A stretch of 64,000 bases of DNA. Source: Psychroserpens algicola. Lineage in GTDB: Bacteria; Bacteroidota; Bacteroidia; Flavobacteriales; Flavobacteriaceae. Shown here one piece after another: positions 1 through 9,386 of the stretch. Below the pieces are notes generated by a model. The model did no database searches. It had not been told where the DNA came from and saw nothing but the letters and a program-made list of their open reading frames with translations. The DNA is taken from positions 1,302,001-1,366,000 of the forward strand of contig NZ_JACNMJ010000001.1 in assembly GCF_014526325.1 (NCBI RefSeq). The letters run 5' to 3'. Within the stretch, counting starts at the first letter, position 1. The number at the start of each line of letters is the position of its first letter. The position numbers and the translations under genes were made by a program.

Positions 1-1
1 T

Positions 2-2593
2 GTAAGACGACATAAATTAATTGTCATGGTTTTAGATCTAGAGGACATGGAGCAATACCCCTCAAATAAAGTCGATGGTTTTTATGAACGTCTTAAAACA
101 ATGTTCCCAGGAATGTATGAACATCGTTGCTCTGTGGGATCTCCAGGTGGTTTTTTTCAGCGTGTTGAAGAAGGCACTTGGATGGGACATATCATCGAGC
201 ATATTGCATTAGAAATCCAAACCTTAGCAGGAATGGATGTTGGCTTCGGAAGAACTAGAGGCTATGGTGAAGAAGGGGTTTATAATGTTGTTTTTGCTTA
301 CATGGAAGAATCTGTAGGTCGCTATGCAGCAAAAGCATCAGTTAGAATTTGTGAAGCTTTAATTTCAGGTGAGGACTATGATTTATCTGAAGATATTCAG
401 CAAATGCGCGAATTGCGTGAAGCCGATCGTTTAGGACCAAGTACAGGCTCTATAGTAGAAGAAGCTGAATCTAGAGGCATTCCTTGGATTCGATTAAATA
501 AATATTCACTGTGTCAATTGGGATATGGTGCTAATCAAAAGCGAATTCAGGCAACAGTTACAAGTGAAACGAGTAGTATTGGTGTAGAATTAGCTTGTGA
601 TAAAGAAGATACAAAATACTTACTGGAACAAGCCGAAGTTGAAGTGCCTAAAGGTGATATCATTCGTCGTGAACGTAGCTTAGAAGAAGCATGCCGCTAT
701 GTTGGCTATCCTTTGGTTATTAAGCCTATTGATGGCAATCATGGTCGTGGTATCACAGTTGATATTCAAAATTATGAAGACGCGCTTCAAGCCTTTCATC
801 ATGCTAAAGAAAGTTCTAAAAGCGGAGCGATTATCGTTGAAAAGTTTATTAAAGGTGAAGATTATAGATTATTAGTCATAAATAACAAATTAGTGGCTGG
901 AGCTATTCGTACGCCTGCTCATGTTATAGGTGACGGAACATCTACGGTACAAGAGCTTATAGATAAAGTCAATAGTGATCCCAGACGAGGTTTTGGGCAT
1001 GAAAATGTTCTGACGCAAATCTCTGTCAACGAACTGACCAAAACCATTATTAAAGATGCTGGTTATACTTTAGAATCTGTAATTGCTGAAGGCGAACGCC
1101 TGGTTTTAAAAGATACGGCTAATCTTAGTACAGGAGGAACAGCCGAAGATATCACAGATATTATTCATCCAGCAAACGTGAGTATGGCTGAGCGGATTTC
1201 CAAAATTATAGATTTGGATATTTGTGGTATTGATATCATGACTACCGACATCTCTAAACCACTATCTGAAACTGGTGGTGCTGTTTTAGAAGTTAATGCT
1301 GGTCCTGGATTTAGAATGCATTTAGCACCAACAACAGGTTTGCCTCGTAATGTAGCTGCTCCTGTAATTGATAAATTGTTTCCTCAAAAAGGAGATACAG
1401 GACGTATTCCTATCATCGCCACTTCTGGAACTAACGGAAAAACGACTACGACACGTCTTATTGCACATATCGCCAAAATGAAAGGCTATCGTGTTGGTTA
1501 CACGACAAGTGATGGTGTTTATATACAAAATAGATTACTCATGACTGGTGATTGTACTGGTCCATCGAGTGCCGAGTTCGTACTTAAAGATCCAACTGTG
1601 AATTTTGCCGTTTTAGAATGTGCACGAGGTGGTTTATTACGTGCCGGATTAGGGTTTAAAAAATGCGATGTAGCTGTTGTCACCAATGTAGCTGCCGATC
1701 ATCTAGGTTTAAAAGGAATTCATACCATAGAGCAGCTTGCTAAGGTTAAAGCGGTTATTCCAGAAACTGTTTTACCCGATGGCTATGCCATATTAAATGC
1801 CGATGATGATTTAGTATATGATATGCGACGTAATGTCGAATGTAATGTCGCTTTATTTTCTATGGATGAAAATAACCCAAGAATTAAAGCCTTACAACGT
1901 CTTAATGGTATCACTGCAGTGTATGAAAATGGTTATGTAACCATATGTAGAGGTGAATGGAAAATGCGTTTGATGAAGGCTGAAGATATCCCATTAACCT
2001 ATGGCGGAAAAGCGAAGTTCATGATTCAAAATGTACTAGGTGCTGTGCTTGCGGCTCATGTTCAGGGTATTAGTATCGAAGATATGAAAGCGGCTTTAGA
2101 AACCTTTATTCCTTCGGCTTCGCAAACACCAGGACGCTTAAATCTATTTAAGTTTAACGACTTTAGCATCTTATTAGATTATGCGCATAATCCTGCAGGA
2201 ATGAGAGCCCTTCAAAAGTTTACCGACGAATTAGATGCCACTGTAAAAGTGGGAATTATTGCAGGAATTGGCGACAGACGTGTTGAAGATAATAACGAAA
2301 TGGGATCGATTGCTGCCGAAATGTTTGACGAAATTATAATCCGTCAAGACAAACGTTTAAGAGGGAAAACAGAAGAAGAGTTGATTAAAATGCTCAATGA
2401 TGGCATTCAAATGAAAGATCCGAATAAGAAAACAACGATCATTCCTTCTGAAAAAGAAGCCATAACCTATGCTGTGAAAAATGCAGTTAAAGGCTCTCTG
2501 ATTATTTTGTGTAGTGATGTGATTCCTGATGCTCTAGATCTGGTAAAACAATTTAAAGAGCAAGAAGCTAATGGTACATTGACCTTTTCATAA
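2..2593 (+). CDS. cphA: Cyanophycin synthetase, 5'-truncated by window edge
   Basis: ATP-dependent ligase that polymerises Asp and Arg into cyanophycin in the cytoplasm. The reading frame is open to the left edge: codons before the ATG at 26 read VRRHKLIV and run straight into MVLDLEDMEQYPS, so the ATG at 26 is an internal Met and the true start lies outside the window. An ATP-grasp domain covers about residues 190-460 (VVIKPIDGNHGRGITV-like loop, ending EVNAGPGFRMH). It is followed by a Mur-ligase-type domain with the P-loop GTNGKTTTTR near residue 480 and a C-terminal Mur-ligase part (LLDYAHNPAGMRAL). The roughly 860 residues seen approach the family length of about 875, so little is missing. 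A strong hairpin terminator follows the stop. In Bacteroidota this gene often sits beside cyanophycinase, which would be upstream and out of view. Function is clear; what the organism makes with it is not. Confidence 0.93.
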   Translation, partial: VRRHKLIVMVLDLEDMEQYPSNKVDGFYERLKTMFPGMYEHRCSVGSPGGFFQRVEEGTWMGHIIEHIALEIQTLAGMDVGFGRTRGYGEEGVYNVVFAYMEESVGRYAAKASVRICEALISGEDYDLSEDIQQMRELREADRLGPSTGSIVEEAESRGIPWIRLNKYSLCQLGYGANQKRIQATVTSETSSIGVELACDKEDTKYLLEQAEVEVPKGDIIRRERSLEEACRYVGYPLVIKPIDGNHGRGITVDIQNYEDALQAFHHAKESSKSGAIIVEKFIKGEDYRLLVINNKLVAGAIRTPAHVIGDGTSTVQELIDKVNSDPRRGFGHENVLTQISVNELTKTIIKDAGYTLESVIAEGERLVLKDTANLSTGGTAEDITDIIHPANVSMAERISKIIDLDICGIDIMTTDISKPLSETGGAVLEVNAGPGFRMHLAPTTGLPRNVAAPVIDKLFPQKGDTGRIPIIATSGTNGKTTTTRLIAHIAKMKGYRVGYTTSDGVYIQNRLLMTGDCTGPSSAEFVLKDPTVNFAVLECARGGLLRAGLGFKKCDVAVVTNVAADHLGLKGIHTIEQLAKVKAVIPETVLPDGYAILNADDDLVYDMRRNVECNVALFSMDENNPRIKALQRLNGITAVYENGYVTICRGEWKMRLMKAEDIPLTYGGKAKFMIQNVLGAVLAAHVQGISIEDMKAALETFIPSASQTPGRLNLFKFNDFSILLDYAHNPAGMRALQKFTDELDATVKVGIIAGIGDRRVEDNNEMGSIAAEMFDEIIIRQDKRLRGKTEEELIKMLNDGIQMKDPNKKTTIIPSEKEAITYAVKNAVKGSLIILCSDVIPDALDLVKQFKEQEANGTLTFS

Positions 2594-2613
2594 ATGATAT
2601 GAACTCTAAACAA

Positions 2614-2645
2614 AAAAAATCCGAAACTCAAGTTTCGGATTTTTT
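2614..2645. terminator. Bidirectional intrinsic terminator
   Basis: A perfect 15-bp inverted repeat (2614-2628 pairs with 2631-2645, core ATCCGAAACT) with a 2-nt gap, A-rich on the left and T-rich on the right. It can therefore end transcription from cphA on the plus strand and from the small minus-strand gene at 2665-2937. Confidence 0.85.
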
Positions 2646-2664
2646 TATGATTTGTATGTTTTGA

Positions 2665-2937
2665 TTAGCAAAGCTTAATTGTTTTTACTTTAATCTGTAA
2701 ACTTTTTCTATACGCTTTAATGCTAATAATTTCAGATGTTTTCTTTCTGTTTATTTTTAATAGTTGCGCTTTAGCAGCAGAACTTGAAGTCGTCTCCTTT
2801 TTAATTTTTGGAGTTTCTACCTTATTTTCAATAACAGTTTCTACAGTATCGTTATTTTTGATATCTACATTAGTTTCCTGTCCCATTGAAAGTAAAGGTA
2901 ATAATGTAAAGGCTAATATGGTTAATACTTTTTTCAT
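2665..2937 (-). CDS. Small secreted protein of unknown function (90 aa)
   Basis: The frame is open up to 3093, but the start MKKVLTILAFTLLPLLSMGQ at 2937 gives a clean Sec signal peptide with cleavage after MGQ, so that start is chosen. The mature part is about 70 residues: an acidic Thr/Val-rich stretch (NNDTVETVIENKVETPK), then a Lys-rich basic half (KIKK, KINRKK, KAYRKS, KIKVKTIKLC-like end). I recognise no domain. Convergent with cphA, with the shared terminator between them. It is probably a periplasmic or surface protein. It could be a spurious prediction, but the signal peptide and its position next to a terminator argue that it is real. Confidence 0.55.
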   Translation of the reverse strand: MKKVLTILAFTLLPLLSMGQETNVDIKNNDTVETVIENKVETPKIKKETTSSSAAKAQLLKINRKKTSEIISIKAYRKSLQIKVKTIKLC

Positions 2938-3112
2938 AATTGTTATTGTGGTATTTTGTTTTAAACTCAGTTCAAAGAAACACAACATTCGAGGCGAAAA
3001 TGAATATATTAGATAAAGCGGGCGATTTTTAGTTAAGATGAAAACGACCGCAAAAAACATCGATGAAATGCACAAAAACGGCTTGCAGCCCAATAAAAAC
3101 GTTACGGATTAA

Positions 3113-4525
3113 ATGACAGATTATTCAGATAACAGGTATTTTAAACTATTTGAGAAGCAAAAATCTCATCAGTTTACTATAGGAAATACATCCTGTAAAA
3201 CACGAATTAAAAAATTAAAAAGCCTAAAGCATGCTTTAGAAGTAACTTATAAGGATTCAATTCGAGAGGCTTTGTATACCGATTTTAAGAAACCTTATCT
3301 TGAGACCGATCTCACTGAGATTTATCCGGTTATTGATGAAATTAATTTTGTAGCCTCTAATTTAAATACTTGGTTAGCTAAGCAAAAGGTTGATACACCT
3401 ATTGCTTTATTAGGAAGCTCTTCGTGGATTAAAAATGAGCCTAAAGGGGTTTGTCTTATCATATCTCCATGGAATTTTCCTGTAAATCTCACTTTCGGAC
3501 CATTAGTATCTGCTATTGCAGCAGGAAATACAGTTATTTTAAAACCAAGTGAGATGACACCTCATACGTCGAAAGTAATGAGTGATATAGTAAATGACAT
3601 TTTTAATGACCATGAAGTTGCTCTTGTAGAAGGAGAGGTTGAAGTCTCTCAAGAACTTTTAAAACTCCCTTTTAATCATATCTTTTTCACTGGGTCGCCA
3701 CAAGTGGGTAAAATTGTGATGAAAGCCGCTTCAGAGCATTTAACTTCGGTAACTTTGGAGCTAGGCGGAAAGTCGCCAGTCATAATTGATGATACTTCAA
3801 ATTTAGATAAAGCGGTTAAGAAAATTATCTTTGGAAAGTTTCTCAATGCAGGTCAAACTTGTATTGCTCCCGATTATGTGTTTATTAACGAGAGTATTAA
3901 AACTGAATTTATTCAGACTTTTAAAACAACACTTAAAACGTTTTATTCGGAAAAGCCTTCCGAATCTGATTCCTTCGGAAGAATTGTAAATCAGAAACAT
4001 TTTAAACGATTGAAATCCTACTTAGATGATGCATCCACAAGAAATGCAAGTATTGAAGTTGGAGGAGTTTCAGATGAAAAAGACAATTATATAGAACCCA
4101 CTTTAGTGTTTGATGTTTCCGAAGACAGTGAACTGATGCAAAATGAAATTTTCGGACCCATACTTCCTGTAAAAACCTATAAAGCGATTGATGAGGTCAT
4201 AGATTATATCAATTCAAAAGAAAAGCCTCTGGCACTTTATATTTTCAGTAAAAATAAAAAACGTACAACACAAATTATTAATAATACTAGAGCAGGAAGC
4301 ACATGTATTAATCATAATTTGTTGCAATTTCTCAACCACAATTTACCATTTGGAGGTTCTAATAATAGTGGTATTGGAAAATCGCATGGCTATTTTGGGT
4401 TTTTAGAATTTTCGAATCAGCGCTCGGTTTTAAAACAGCATACACTTGGCGCAGTGGATTTATTGATGCCGCCTTATAACAATTTCAAGCAAAAAATTGT
4501 CGATTTAACGATTAAGTGGTTTTAA
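3113..4525 (+). CDS. NAD(P)-dependent aldehyde dehydrogenase, ALDH3-like
   Basis: Oxidises an aldehyde to the carboxylic acid with NAD(P)+. Family features in order: ISPWNFPVNL (residues about 117-126, cofactor and substrate region), ILKPSEMTPHT (142-152), the nucleotide-loop motif FFTGSPQVGK (191-200), the general base Glu216 in LELGGKSP, the catalytic Cys250 in NAGQTC, and a late NEIFGPILPV motif. At 470 residues, with a compact N-terminus and a hydrophobic C-terminal tail ending TIKWF, it fits the short ALDH3/fatty-aldehyde class better than the roughly 500-residue ALDH1/2 class. It stands alone: divergent from the small secreted gene on its left and convergent with the collar protein on its right. 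The substrate cannot be read from the sequence. Confidence 0.9.
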   Translation: MTDYSDNRYFKLFEKQKSHQFTIGNTSCKTRIKKLKSLKHALEVTYKDSIREALYTDFKKPYLETDLTEIYPVIDEINFVASNLNTWLAKQKVDTPIALLGSSSWIKNEPKGVCLIISPWNFPVNLTFGPLVSAIAAGNTVILKPSEMTPHTSKVMSDIVNDIFNDHEVALVEGEVEVSQELLKLPFNHIFFTGSPQVGKIVMKAASEHLTSVTLELGGKSPVIIDDTSNLDKAVKKIIFGKFLNAGQTCIAPDYVFINESIKTEFIQTFKTTLKTFYSEKPSESDSFGRIVNQKHFKRLKSYLDDASTRNASIEVGGVSDEKDNYIEPTLVFDVSEDSELMQNEIFGPILPVKTYKAIDEVIDYINSKEKPLALYIFSKNKKRTTQIINNTRAGSTCINHNLLQFLNHNLPFGGSNNSGIGKSHGYFGFLEFSNQRSVLKQHTLGAVDLLMPPYNNFKQKIVDLTIKWF

Positions 4526-4613
4526 TAAAAAAAAGCCGCTCCCTACAAACGACTTTTTCTTCTCAAAATATAATTGAATTACATTTTCAATTAAAGATTA
4601 TGGATGTGGGTAT

Positions 4614-5684
4614 TCAATATTTTATACAATAAATGACAGTAATATTGACAGGTCTGTTTTCGGTTGATCCTGTGAGTTCTGAATTAAATGTTGGCATATT
4701 TAATTGATGATTATGATTTCCATTAGCATTAGTGTTAAGTGAGGGTATATTTATAGAATGATTATGATTTCCATTAGAATTAGTATTAGAAGCTGGAATG
4801 TTAACAGTGTGGTTATGTCCACCAGAACTTAATGTATTCATAGTTTCGGGTCCTGTATTATTTTCATCTATTAGAAATGCATCATCTGATCCAAAAGTTG
4901 ACGTATTTGCATTCACACGCTCTCCTCTGAGCATATGGGTATGAGATGAAATATAATTTGTGGTTGCCGAACTTCCTGGTATATTGTGATAATGATTACC
5001 AGAAGTATTTGTGTTTAAATTTGTAGTATAGGTATTATGCGAATGACTGCCATCGGTGGTTGATATCACACTAGGTGGAACATTTTCGTGAAAATGACTA
5101 GACATTTCATCATCTTGAGTGGTTCCAACATAATCACCAGTTGTTCCATCACCTCTATCTTGTCTGCTTGCAGCATCAGGATCATTTCCTGCACCATTGT
5201 CGTAGCCTCTTAAAAACTGACCTCTATAGTCTGGTAAGTTAAATGTGGTAGAGCCATTACCAGCGCCATAGGTAGTGCCTAAAACGGCAAACAAATCTGC
5301 ATAATTTGTTCGGCTTACAGCACTGCCATCACAAACTAAATAGCCTGTAGGTATGGTCGCCATTGGAAATGTAAATATCGACCCAGTTGGTATGGCATCT
5401 TTCGATTCTTTTAAAGCTCTATCCCAAGACCCAAGCGTCGAATCATAATAATAAAATCCTTTAACATCATCGGTTTGATAAACCATTAATCCATCAGCTA
5501 TTGGAGTTGCAATAGTTAAACGCTCCGAAGCTGTCATTCTTGGGATTAAAATACCTTTGTCTGTAGAGACAACATCTAAAATAGAGGAAACATCCGGATT
5601 TGTGGTACCAATACCAACTTGTGCGAATGAACCATAGTAGAGTGTCATCGCTAATAAACCTAAAAGAATTGACTTAGTTTTCAT
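4614..5684 (-). CDS. Secreted phage-tail-collar-domain protein with HNH-type repeats
   Basis: A 356-residue protein. The signal peptide MKTKSILLGLLAMTLYYGSFA is followed by QVGIGTTNPD, the opening typical of large flavobacterial surface/adhesin proteins. Residues about 100-185 form a tail-collar domain (GYLVCDGSAVSRTNYADLF, NLPDYRGQFLRGYDNG), the fold of phage tail fibre tips and of the microcystin-dependent-protein family. The C-terminal half is rich in Asn, His, Thr and Ser and carries 17-residue repeats starting HNHxxNIP, listed separately. No phage genes surround it, so it looks like a domesticated surface protein rather than part of a prophage. The role is unknown; surface adhesion or metal binding are possible. 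Confidence 0.75.
   Translation of the reverse strand: MKTKSILLGLLAMTLYYGSFAQVGIGTTNPDVSSILDVVSTDKGILIPRMTASERLTIATPIADGLMVYQTDDVKGFYYYDSTLGSWDRALKESKDAIPTGSIFTFPMATIPTGYLVCDGSAVSRTNYADLFAVLGTTYGAGNGSTTFNLPDYRGQFLRGYDNGAGNDPDAASRQDRGDGTTGDYVGTTQDDEMSSHFHENVPPSVISTTDGSHSHNTYTTNLNTNTSGNHYHNIPGSSATTNYISSHTHMLRGERVNANTSTFGSDDAFLIDENNTGPETMNTLSSGGHNHTVNIPASNTNSNGNHNHSINIPSLNTNANGNHNHQLNMPTFNSELTGSTENRPVNITVIYCIKY
4674..4817 (-). repeat. 51-bp coding tandem repeat in the collar protein
   Basis: Residues 290-337 are two full 17-residue units and a shorter third one: HNHTVNIPASNTNSNGN, HNHSINIPSLNTNANGN, HNHQLNMPTFNSEL. A more diverged His-rich stretch (SHSHN, HYHNIP) lies before them. The repeat is visible in the DNA as the recurring string gattatgatttccattag. 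Confidence 0.85.
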
Positions 5685-5773
5685 AACGTATATTTTGAGA
5701 GATACCAGTAAACTCTTAAAAGGTTGTGTAAGGAAACGAGATTACCAGTATTATAATTAATAGCTGTTATAAA

Positions 5774-5795
5774 ACTAATTTGCAATTAGTGTTTT
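5774..5795 (-). terminator. Possible terminator after the LytTR regulator
   Basis: A 7-bp perfect stem (ACTAATT / AATTAGT, 3-nt loop) 60 bases beyond the stop at 5852, followed on the minus strand by TTTTAT. The stem is AT-rich and short, so this is only a candidate. Confidence 0.4.
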
Positions 5796-5851
5796 ACGAA
5801 TATATTTTTAGTGAATACAAGCGTTTTTTTAGTAGAAACAGATAATCTTAA

Positions 5852-6541
5852 TTATCTGCCCTTTAATTTGCTTAGCATTAAACTTTTTTGTGAGGCACTT
5901 ATTGGAATGGATGTTGTTTTTATAATTAACGAATTACGATCTAAGGCATCTACATGGTTGATGTTAACCACATACGAACGATGACACTTCTTAAATATGT
6001 CCTGATTAAGTTTTTCACTTGTGTGTTTTAAGGTATGAGGTACCAAATATTGTTTGGTAGTTGTGTGAACATAACAGTAATTATCAAAGGCTTTGAGAAA
6101 AAGAATTTGATTTTGATTGATTTTATGTAGCCTGCCTTCAGACTTAATCTCTAATATATCAGAATGTTCAGTTTGATAGTTATGCCATGCCAATTCGATA
6201 TTCGTCTGAAGCCCATTTTCTGTAAATGGTTTTACAATATAACCCAATGGATTGGTTTGTTTTACTCTGTTTATAGTGCTGGAATCAGTTTGCGATGAAA
6301 TGAATAAGTAAGGTAATTCAATTTTATCAAGTTCTATGGCTAAATCGATACCAGTTAAATCACCTTCTAATTGAATGTCAATTAATACCAAGTCTGGTTC
6401 GGTAAGTAAAATTGAATTTTGAGCCGACATAACGTCTTCGGCATCTCCAACCACTTGATATCCTTTTTTACGCAAGGCAACTTCTATAGTTGAGGCTATT
6501 AGTGGTTCATCTTCTACTATAAAAATTTTTAAACTTTTCAA
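5852..6541 (-). CDS. LytTR-family response regulator
   Basis: A 229-residue two-component response regulator. The N-terminal receiver domain (about 1-120) has the acidic pair in FIVEDEP, the phospho-acceptor Asp55 in LVLIDIQLEG and the conserved Lys in YIVKPF. The C-terminal LytTR DNA-binding domain (about 130-229) has the typical KCHRSYVVNINHVD block. Translation appears to start at a TTG (6541), with no better in-frame start between it and the stop of the kinase gene 10 bases upstream. That spacing shows the two genes are co-transcribed as kinase then regulator. Target genes are not evident; LytTR proteins usually bind direct repeats upstream of their targets. Confidence 0.9.
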   Translation of the reverse strand: MKSLKIFIVEDEPLIASTIEVALRKKGYQVVGDAEDVMSAQNSILLTEPDLVLIDIQLEGDLTGIDLAIELDKIELPYLFISSQTDSSTINRVKQTNPLGYIVKPFTENGLQTNIELAWHNYQTEHSDILEIKSEGRLHKINQNQILFLKAFDNYCYVHTTTKQYLVPHTLKHTSEKLNQDIFKKCHRSYVVNINHVDALDRNSLIIKTTSIPISASQKSLMLSKLKGR

Positions 6542-6551
6542 TTGACTTTAA

Positions 6552-8348
6552 TTATAATTCGTTAAATTTTCTAATGGTTAAGGTTGCTGTAGTTCCGAGA
6601 TTTACAACAGAATCATAGTCTAAAGTCGCTTTTAATTTTTTTGAAAGCGCTTTCATTAAGACAATTCCAAAGGAATTACTATCGATTTCACCTTCAAAAC
6701 CTTTTCCGTTATCAGTGACTTTAAGAAGTAAAATGTTATTCTTTTTGTAAAAAGAAATTGTGATTTTATTTTCAGGTAAAGCCTCTGGAAATGCATGTTT
6801 CAACGTGTTAATTATAAGTTCGTTTAGAATTAATCCAATAGGAGTTATGGTTTCAATATCTAATACTATAGCATCAACATCTAAGTCGTATGGAACAGGT
6901 TCAGATTTAAACTGATGACTTTCAAAAAGATCTCGCACTAAATCATGAAAATAATCTGAAGTATTAATCCCAACTAATTCGTCTTTATTATAAAGCTTTT
7001 GATGAATCAATACCATAGAACGCACTCTGTTTTCAGCTTCTTTAATTGCTAATTTAGCTTCCTTATCTACTGCATTTTCAGATTGTAAGTACAACAAACT
7101 TGATACAATTTGAAAACTATTTTTAACACGATGGTGGACTTCTCTCAACAAGATGTTTTTTTCATCAACTGTTTTTTCAAGAAGAGACTTTTGTTTTGCT
7201 AAAACTAAATTTCTCTGTTTATTCTTGTAACCAAAAAAGCCTAAAAGTCCTGCAATACATAATCCAGCAATGGCCAAGATAATGTAGATACGATTTTGCT
7301 GTTCTTTTTTTTCGGTTTCAACTTTTAATAGTTTGAGTTCCGTGTCTTTTTTTTCAGCTTCATATTTTTGCAGTGCCTCAGAAAGGTTTTTATCTTTTTC
7401 ATCTGAAAATATAGAATCTGTTAGTTTTTGATATTGATTGGCAATTATTAACCCATTTTTGTATTGACCATTTAGTTCGTATGCTAAGATTAAATCAGGC
7501 ATGGTCGCTAATGCTTCGTCAAAAAAACCAGAGGATTTTAATTTTCTATATGCCTTCTCCATTTTTTTCAATCCTTCTGAATAATTGTCTCGTTCTAGTG
7601 CAACATTTCCCAGTCCCCTTAATGATGCTCCGTATATGTATATGTCATTAATGGTATCTACAGTTGTGAGAACTTCTTCAAATAGTAGTGTGGCATGGTC
7701 ATAATCTTTCAGTTCTACATATAGGTTAGCAAGATTTAATGTTAACGAGTGGATATATTGTAATCGATTAGTGGTCTTGATTTGTTCTACAGCTTGTTCC
7801 ATATGCAGTTTTGCATTAACAAGGTCGTTTCGGTATTTGTAAATGTTTCCTATGTTCGTTAGCGCTATGGCACTACGTCTTAAATCTCCTATTGAAAAAC
7901 TAATTTCCTGGGATTTTTTAAAATATTTCAACGAAAGAGAATCATTACCACTGTTTTCATAGGCAGCACCAATACCATTAAATACTGAACTGAGTCTCGC
8001 AGAATCTTTTGCCTTCTCAAAATAATTGGCAGATTTTAAATAATGATTTAAAGCAATTTCAAAGTTACTTGAAACAACATTGGCATTTCCTAGATAAAAA
8101 TTTCCTAACGCAATATTGAAGGAATCTTGAACTTTTTTGGCTGTTTCTAAATATTGCTCAGTATAGAGTTTAGATCGATTTGGATTAGAATAATACGTCG
8201 CTCTTCTTAAATTATTATAGGTTAGCATCTTGATTGAATCATTCTTGGTGGATTTTATTACTGCTAATAAACTATCCACTTCAGAACTATTCTGAGAAAA
8301 ACTTACAAACGAAATGAGAATAAAAAAGCTAAGTAATAGTGTTTTCAA
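6552..8348 (-). CDS. TPR-containing HisKA_2-type sensor histidine kinase
   Basis: A 598-residue membrane sensor kinase. Signal peptide MKTLLLSFFILISFVSFSQ, then about 300 residues of TPR-like helical repeats predicted outside the inner membrane (for example FYLGNANVVSSNFEIALNHY and TNIGNIYKYRNDLVNAK), a coiled coil, a single membrane helix near 352-374 and a cytoplasmic kinase. The H-box is EVHHRVKNSFQIV, the HisKA_2 form found in kinases paired with LytTR or single-domain regulators. The ATPase lobe shows NELIINTLKHAFPE and DNGKGF. The start is a TTG at 8348, which puts the signal peptide at the exact N-terminus; the next Met comes far too late. It partners the regulator 10 bases downstream. 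The ligand is unknown. The glycosylasparaginase gene ends only 39 bases upstream, so the pair could receive read-through from that operon. Confidence 0.9.
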   Translation of the reverse strand: MKTLLLSFFILISFVSFSQNSSEVDSLLAVIKSTKNDSIKMLTYNNLRRATYYSNPNRSKLYTEQYLETAKKVQDSFNIALGNFYLGNANVVSSNFEIALNHYLKSANYFEKAKDSARLSSVFNGIGAAYENSGNDSLSLKYFKKSQEISFSIGDLRRSAIALTNIGNIYKYRNDLVNAKLHMEQAVEQIKTTNRLQYIHSLTLNLANLYVELKDYDHATLLFEEVLTTVDTINDIYIYGASLRGLGNVALERDNYSEGLKKMEKAYRKLKSSGFFDEALATMPDLILAYELNGQYKNGLIIANQYQKLTDSIFSDEKDKNLSEALQKYEAEKKDTELKLLKVETEKKEQQNRIYIILAIAGLCIAGLLGFFGYKNKQRNLVLAKQKSLLEKTVDEKNILLREVHHRVKNSFQIVSSLLYLQSENAVDKEAKLAIKEAENRVRSMVLIHQKLYNKDELVGINTSDYFHDLVRDLFESHQFKSEPVPYDLDVDAIVLDIETITPIGLILNELIINTLKHAFPEALPENKITISFYKKNNILLLKVTDNGKGFEGEIDSNSFGIVLMKALSKKLKATLDYDSVVNLGTTATLTIRKFNEL

Positions 8349-8387
8349 GAGGCTATAACAAAATTTTCTTCGAACAAGATAAGTATT

Positions 8388-9386
8388 TTAAGATTTATGA
8401 TAGTAATTAGATTGTATCTGCTCATTAACACCATTTTGAAATTTAGTCATACTAAACCATTGGTGAATCGCGTAACTTCCTGTTTCTCCTTTTTTGTTGA
8501 CAGCAATGTATCCAACCTGAAAATTTTTATAGTCACTGTTAGGTTTGTTTACAATCCTACTAATTGCTTCCTCACAAGCTTCTTGAGGCGATTTGCCTTG
8601 CCTCATAAGCTCTACAACCAAAAAACTACCAACCGTTTTTACTACTTCTTCGCCTAAACCAGTAGCTACACAAGCACCAATTTCATTGTCGACAAATAAA
8701 CCTGAACCTATAATTGGCGAATCTCCAACACGACCACCTAATTTATAAGCTAGTCCGCTCGTTGTACAAGCGCCAGAAATATCACCATTTTTATCGATAG
8801 CAAGCATACCAATGGTATCATGATTTTCAATATTGATAATAGGTTTGTATTTGGCTTCTACTTTCCATTTCTCCCATGCTTCTTTTGAAGCCTCTGTTAA
8901 CAAGTCTTCAGGCTGAAATCCTTTTGACATTGCAAACTGTTTAGCTCCTTCTCCAGCGAGCATAACGTGAGGTGTGTCTTCCATCACTTTTCTAGCTACA
9001 GAAACTGCATGTGTAATATTCTGAAGATAAACCACCGAGCCACAATTTCCATGCTTATTCATAATACAAGCATCGAGTGTTACATTGCCATCACGATCGG
9101 GTAAACCGCCTTTGCCAACCGACTGGCCTTTTTCGTTTGCCTCTTCGACCATGCAACCTTGTTCTACTGCATCGAGGGCATTACCTCCGGATTGTAAAAC
9201 TTCCATGGCTTTAGCGGTTGCATCCATAACATGCCAGGTAGCGATAACCAATGGTAATGATGCAGGTGAAGCTGCGATAGATGTTTTGTCTTCGGAAGGT
9301 GTTTCAGCACAACCAACCAGAGCGCTTCCAACGGCCAGACCTACACCTGTGAGCGAAGCGTTTTTTATAAAATGCCTTCGTTTCAT
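8388..9386 (-). CDS. N4-(beta-N-acetylglucosaminyl)-L-asparaginase (glycosylasparaginase)
   Basis: Ntn-hydrolase that cleaves the GlcNAc-Asn bond left after N-glycan trimming, releasing aspartate and an amino sugar. A Tat-like N-terminus (MKRRHFIKNAS) runs into a lipobox-like LVGC, indicating an exported and probably lipidated periplasmic enzyme. The self-cleavage and nucleophile motif is NHDTIGM (about residue 190), where Thr becomes the N-terminal nucleophile after autoproteolysis. GGRVGDSPIIGSGLF and GAVATGLGE-type glycine-rich motifs follow. At 332 residues it matches family length. Its start overlaps the stop of the FucP-like importer by 4 bases (ATGA), and the GH92 gene lies just upstream, so all three form one operon for N-glycan catabolism. 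The plain isoaspartyl-peptidase alternative is less likely because of HDTIGM. Confidence 0.9.
   Translation of the reverse strand: MKRRHFIKNASLTGVGLAVGSALVGCAETPSEDKTSIAASPASLPLVIATWHVMDATAKAMEVLQSGGNALDAVEQGCMVEEANEKGQSVGKGGLPDRDGNVTLDACIMNKHGNCGSVVYLQNITHAVSVARKVMEDTPHVMLAGEGAKQFAMSKGFQPEDLLTEASKEAWEKWKVEAKYKPIINIENHDTIGMLAIDKNGDISGACTTSGLAYKLGGRVGDSPIIGSGLFVDNEIGACVATGLGEEVVKTVGSFLVVELMRQGKSPQEACEEAISRIVNKPNSDYKNFQVGYIAVNKKGETGSYAIHQWFSMTKFQNGVNEQIQSNYYHKS

Noticed and set aside
2720-3016. Plus-strand ORF of 98 codons opposite the small secreted gene
   Set aside because: It lies antisense over a gene with a clean signal peptide and shows no domain; its composition looks like a reversed reading of that gene.
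4530-4558. Possible terminator after the aldehyde dehydrogenase gene
   Set aside because: The stem is interrupted by a mismatch and most pairs are A-T; too weak to list as a feature.
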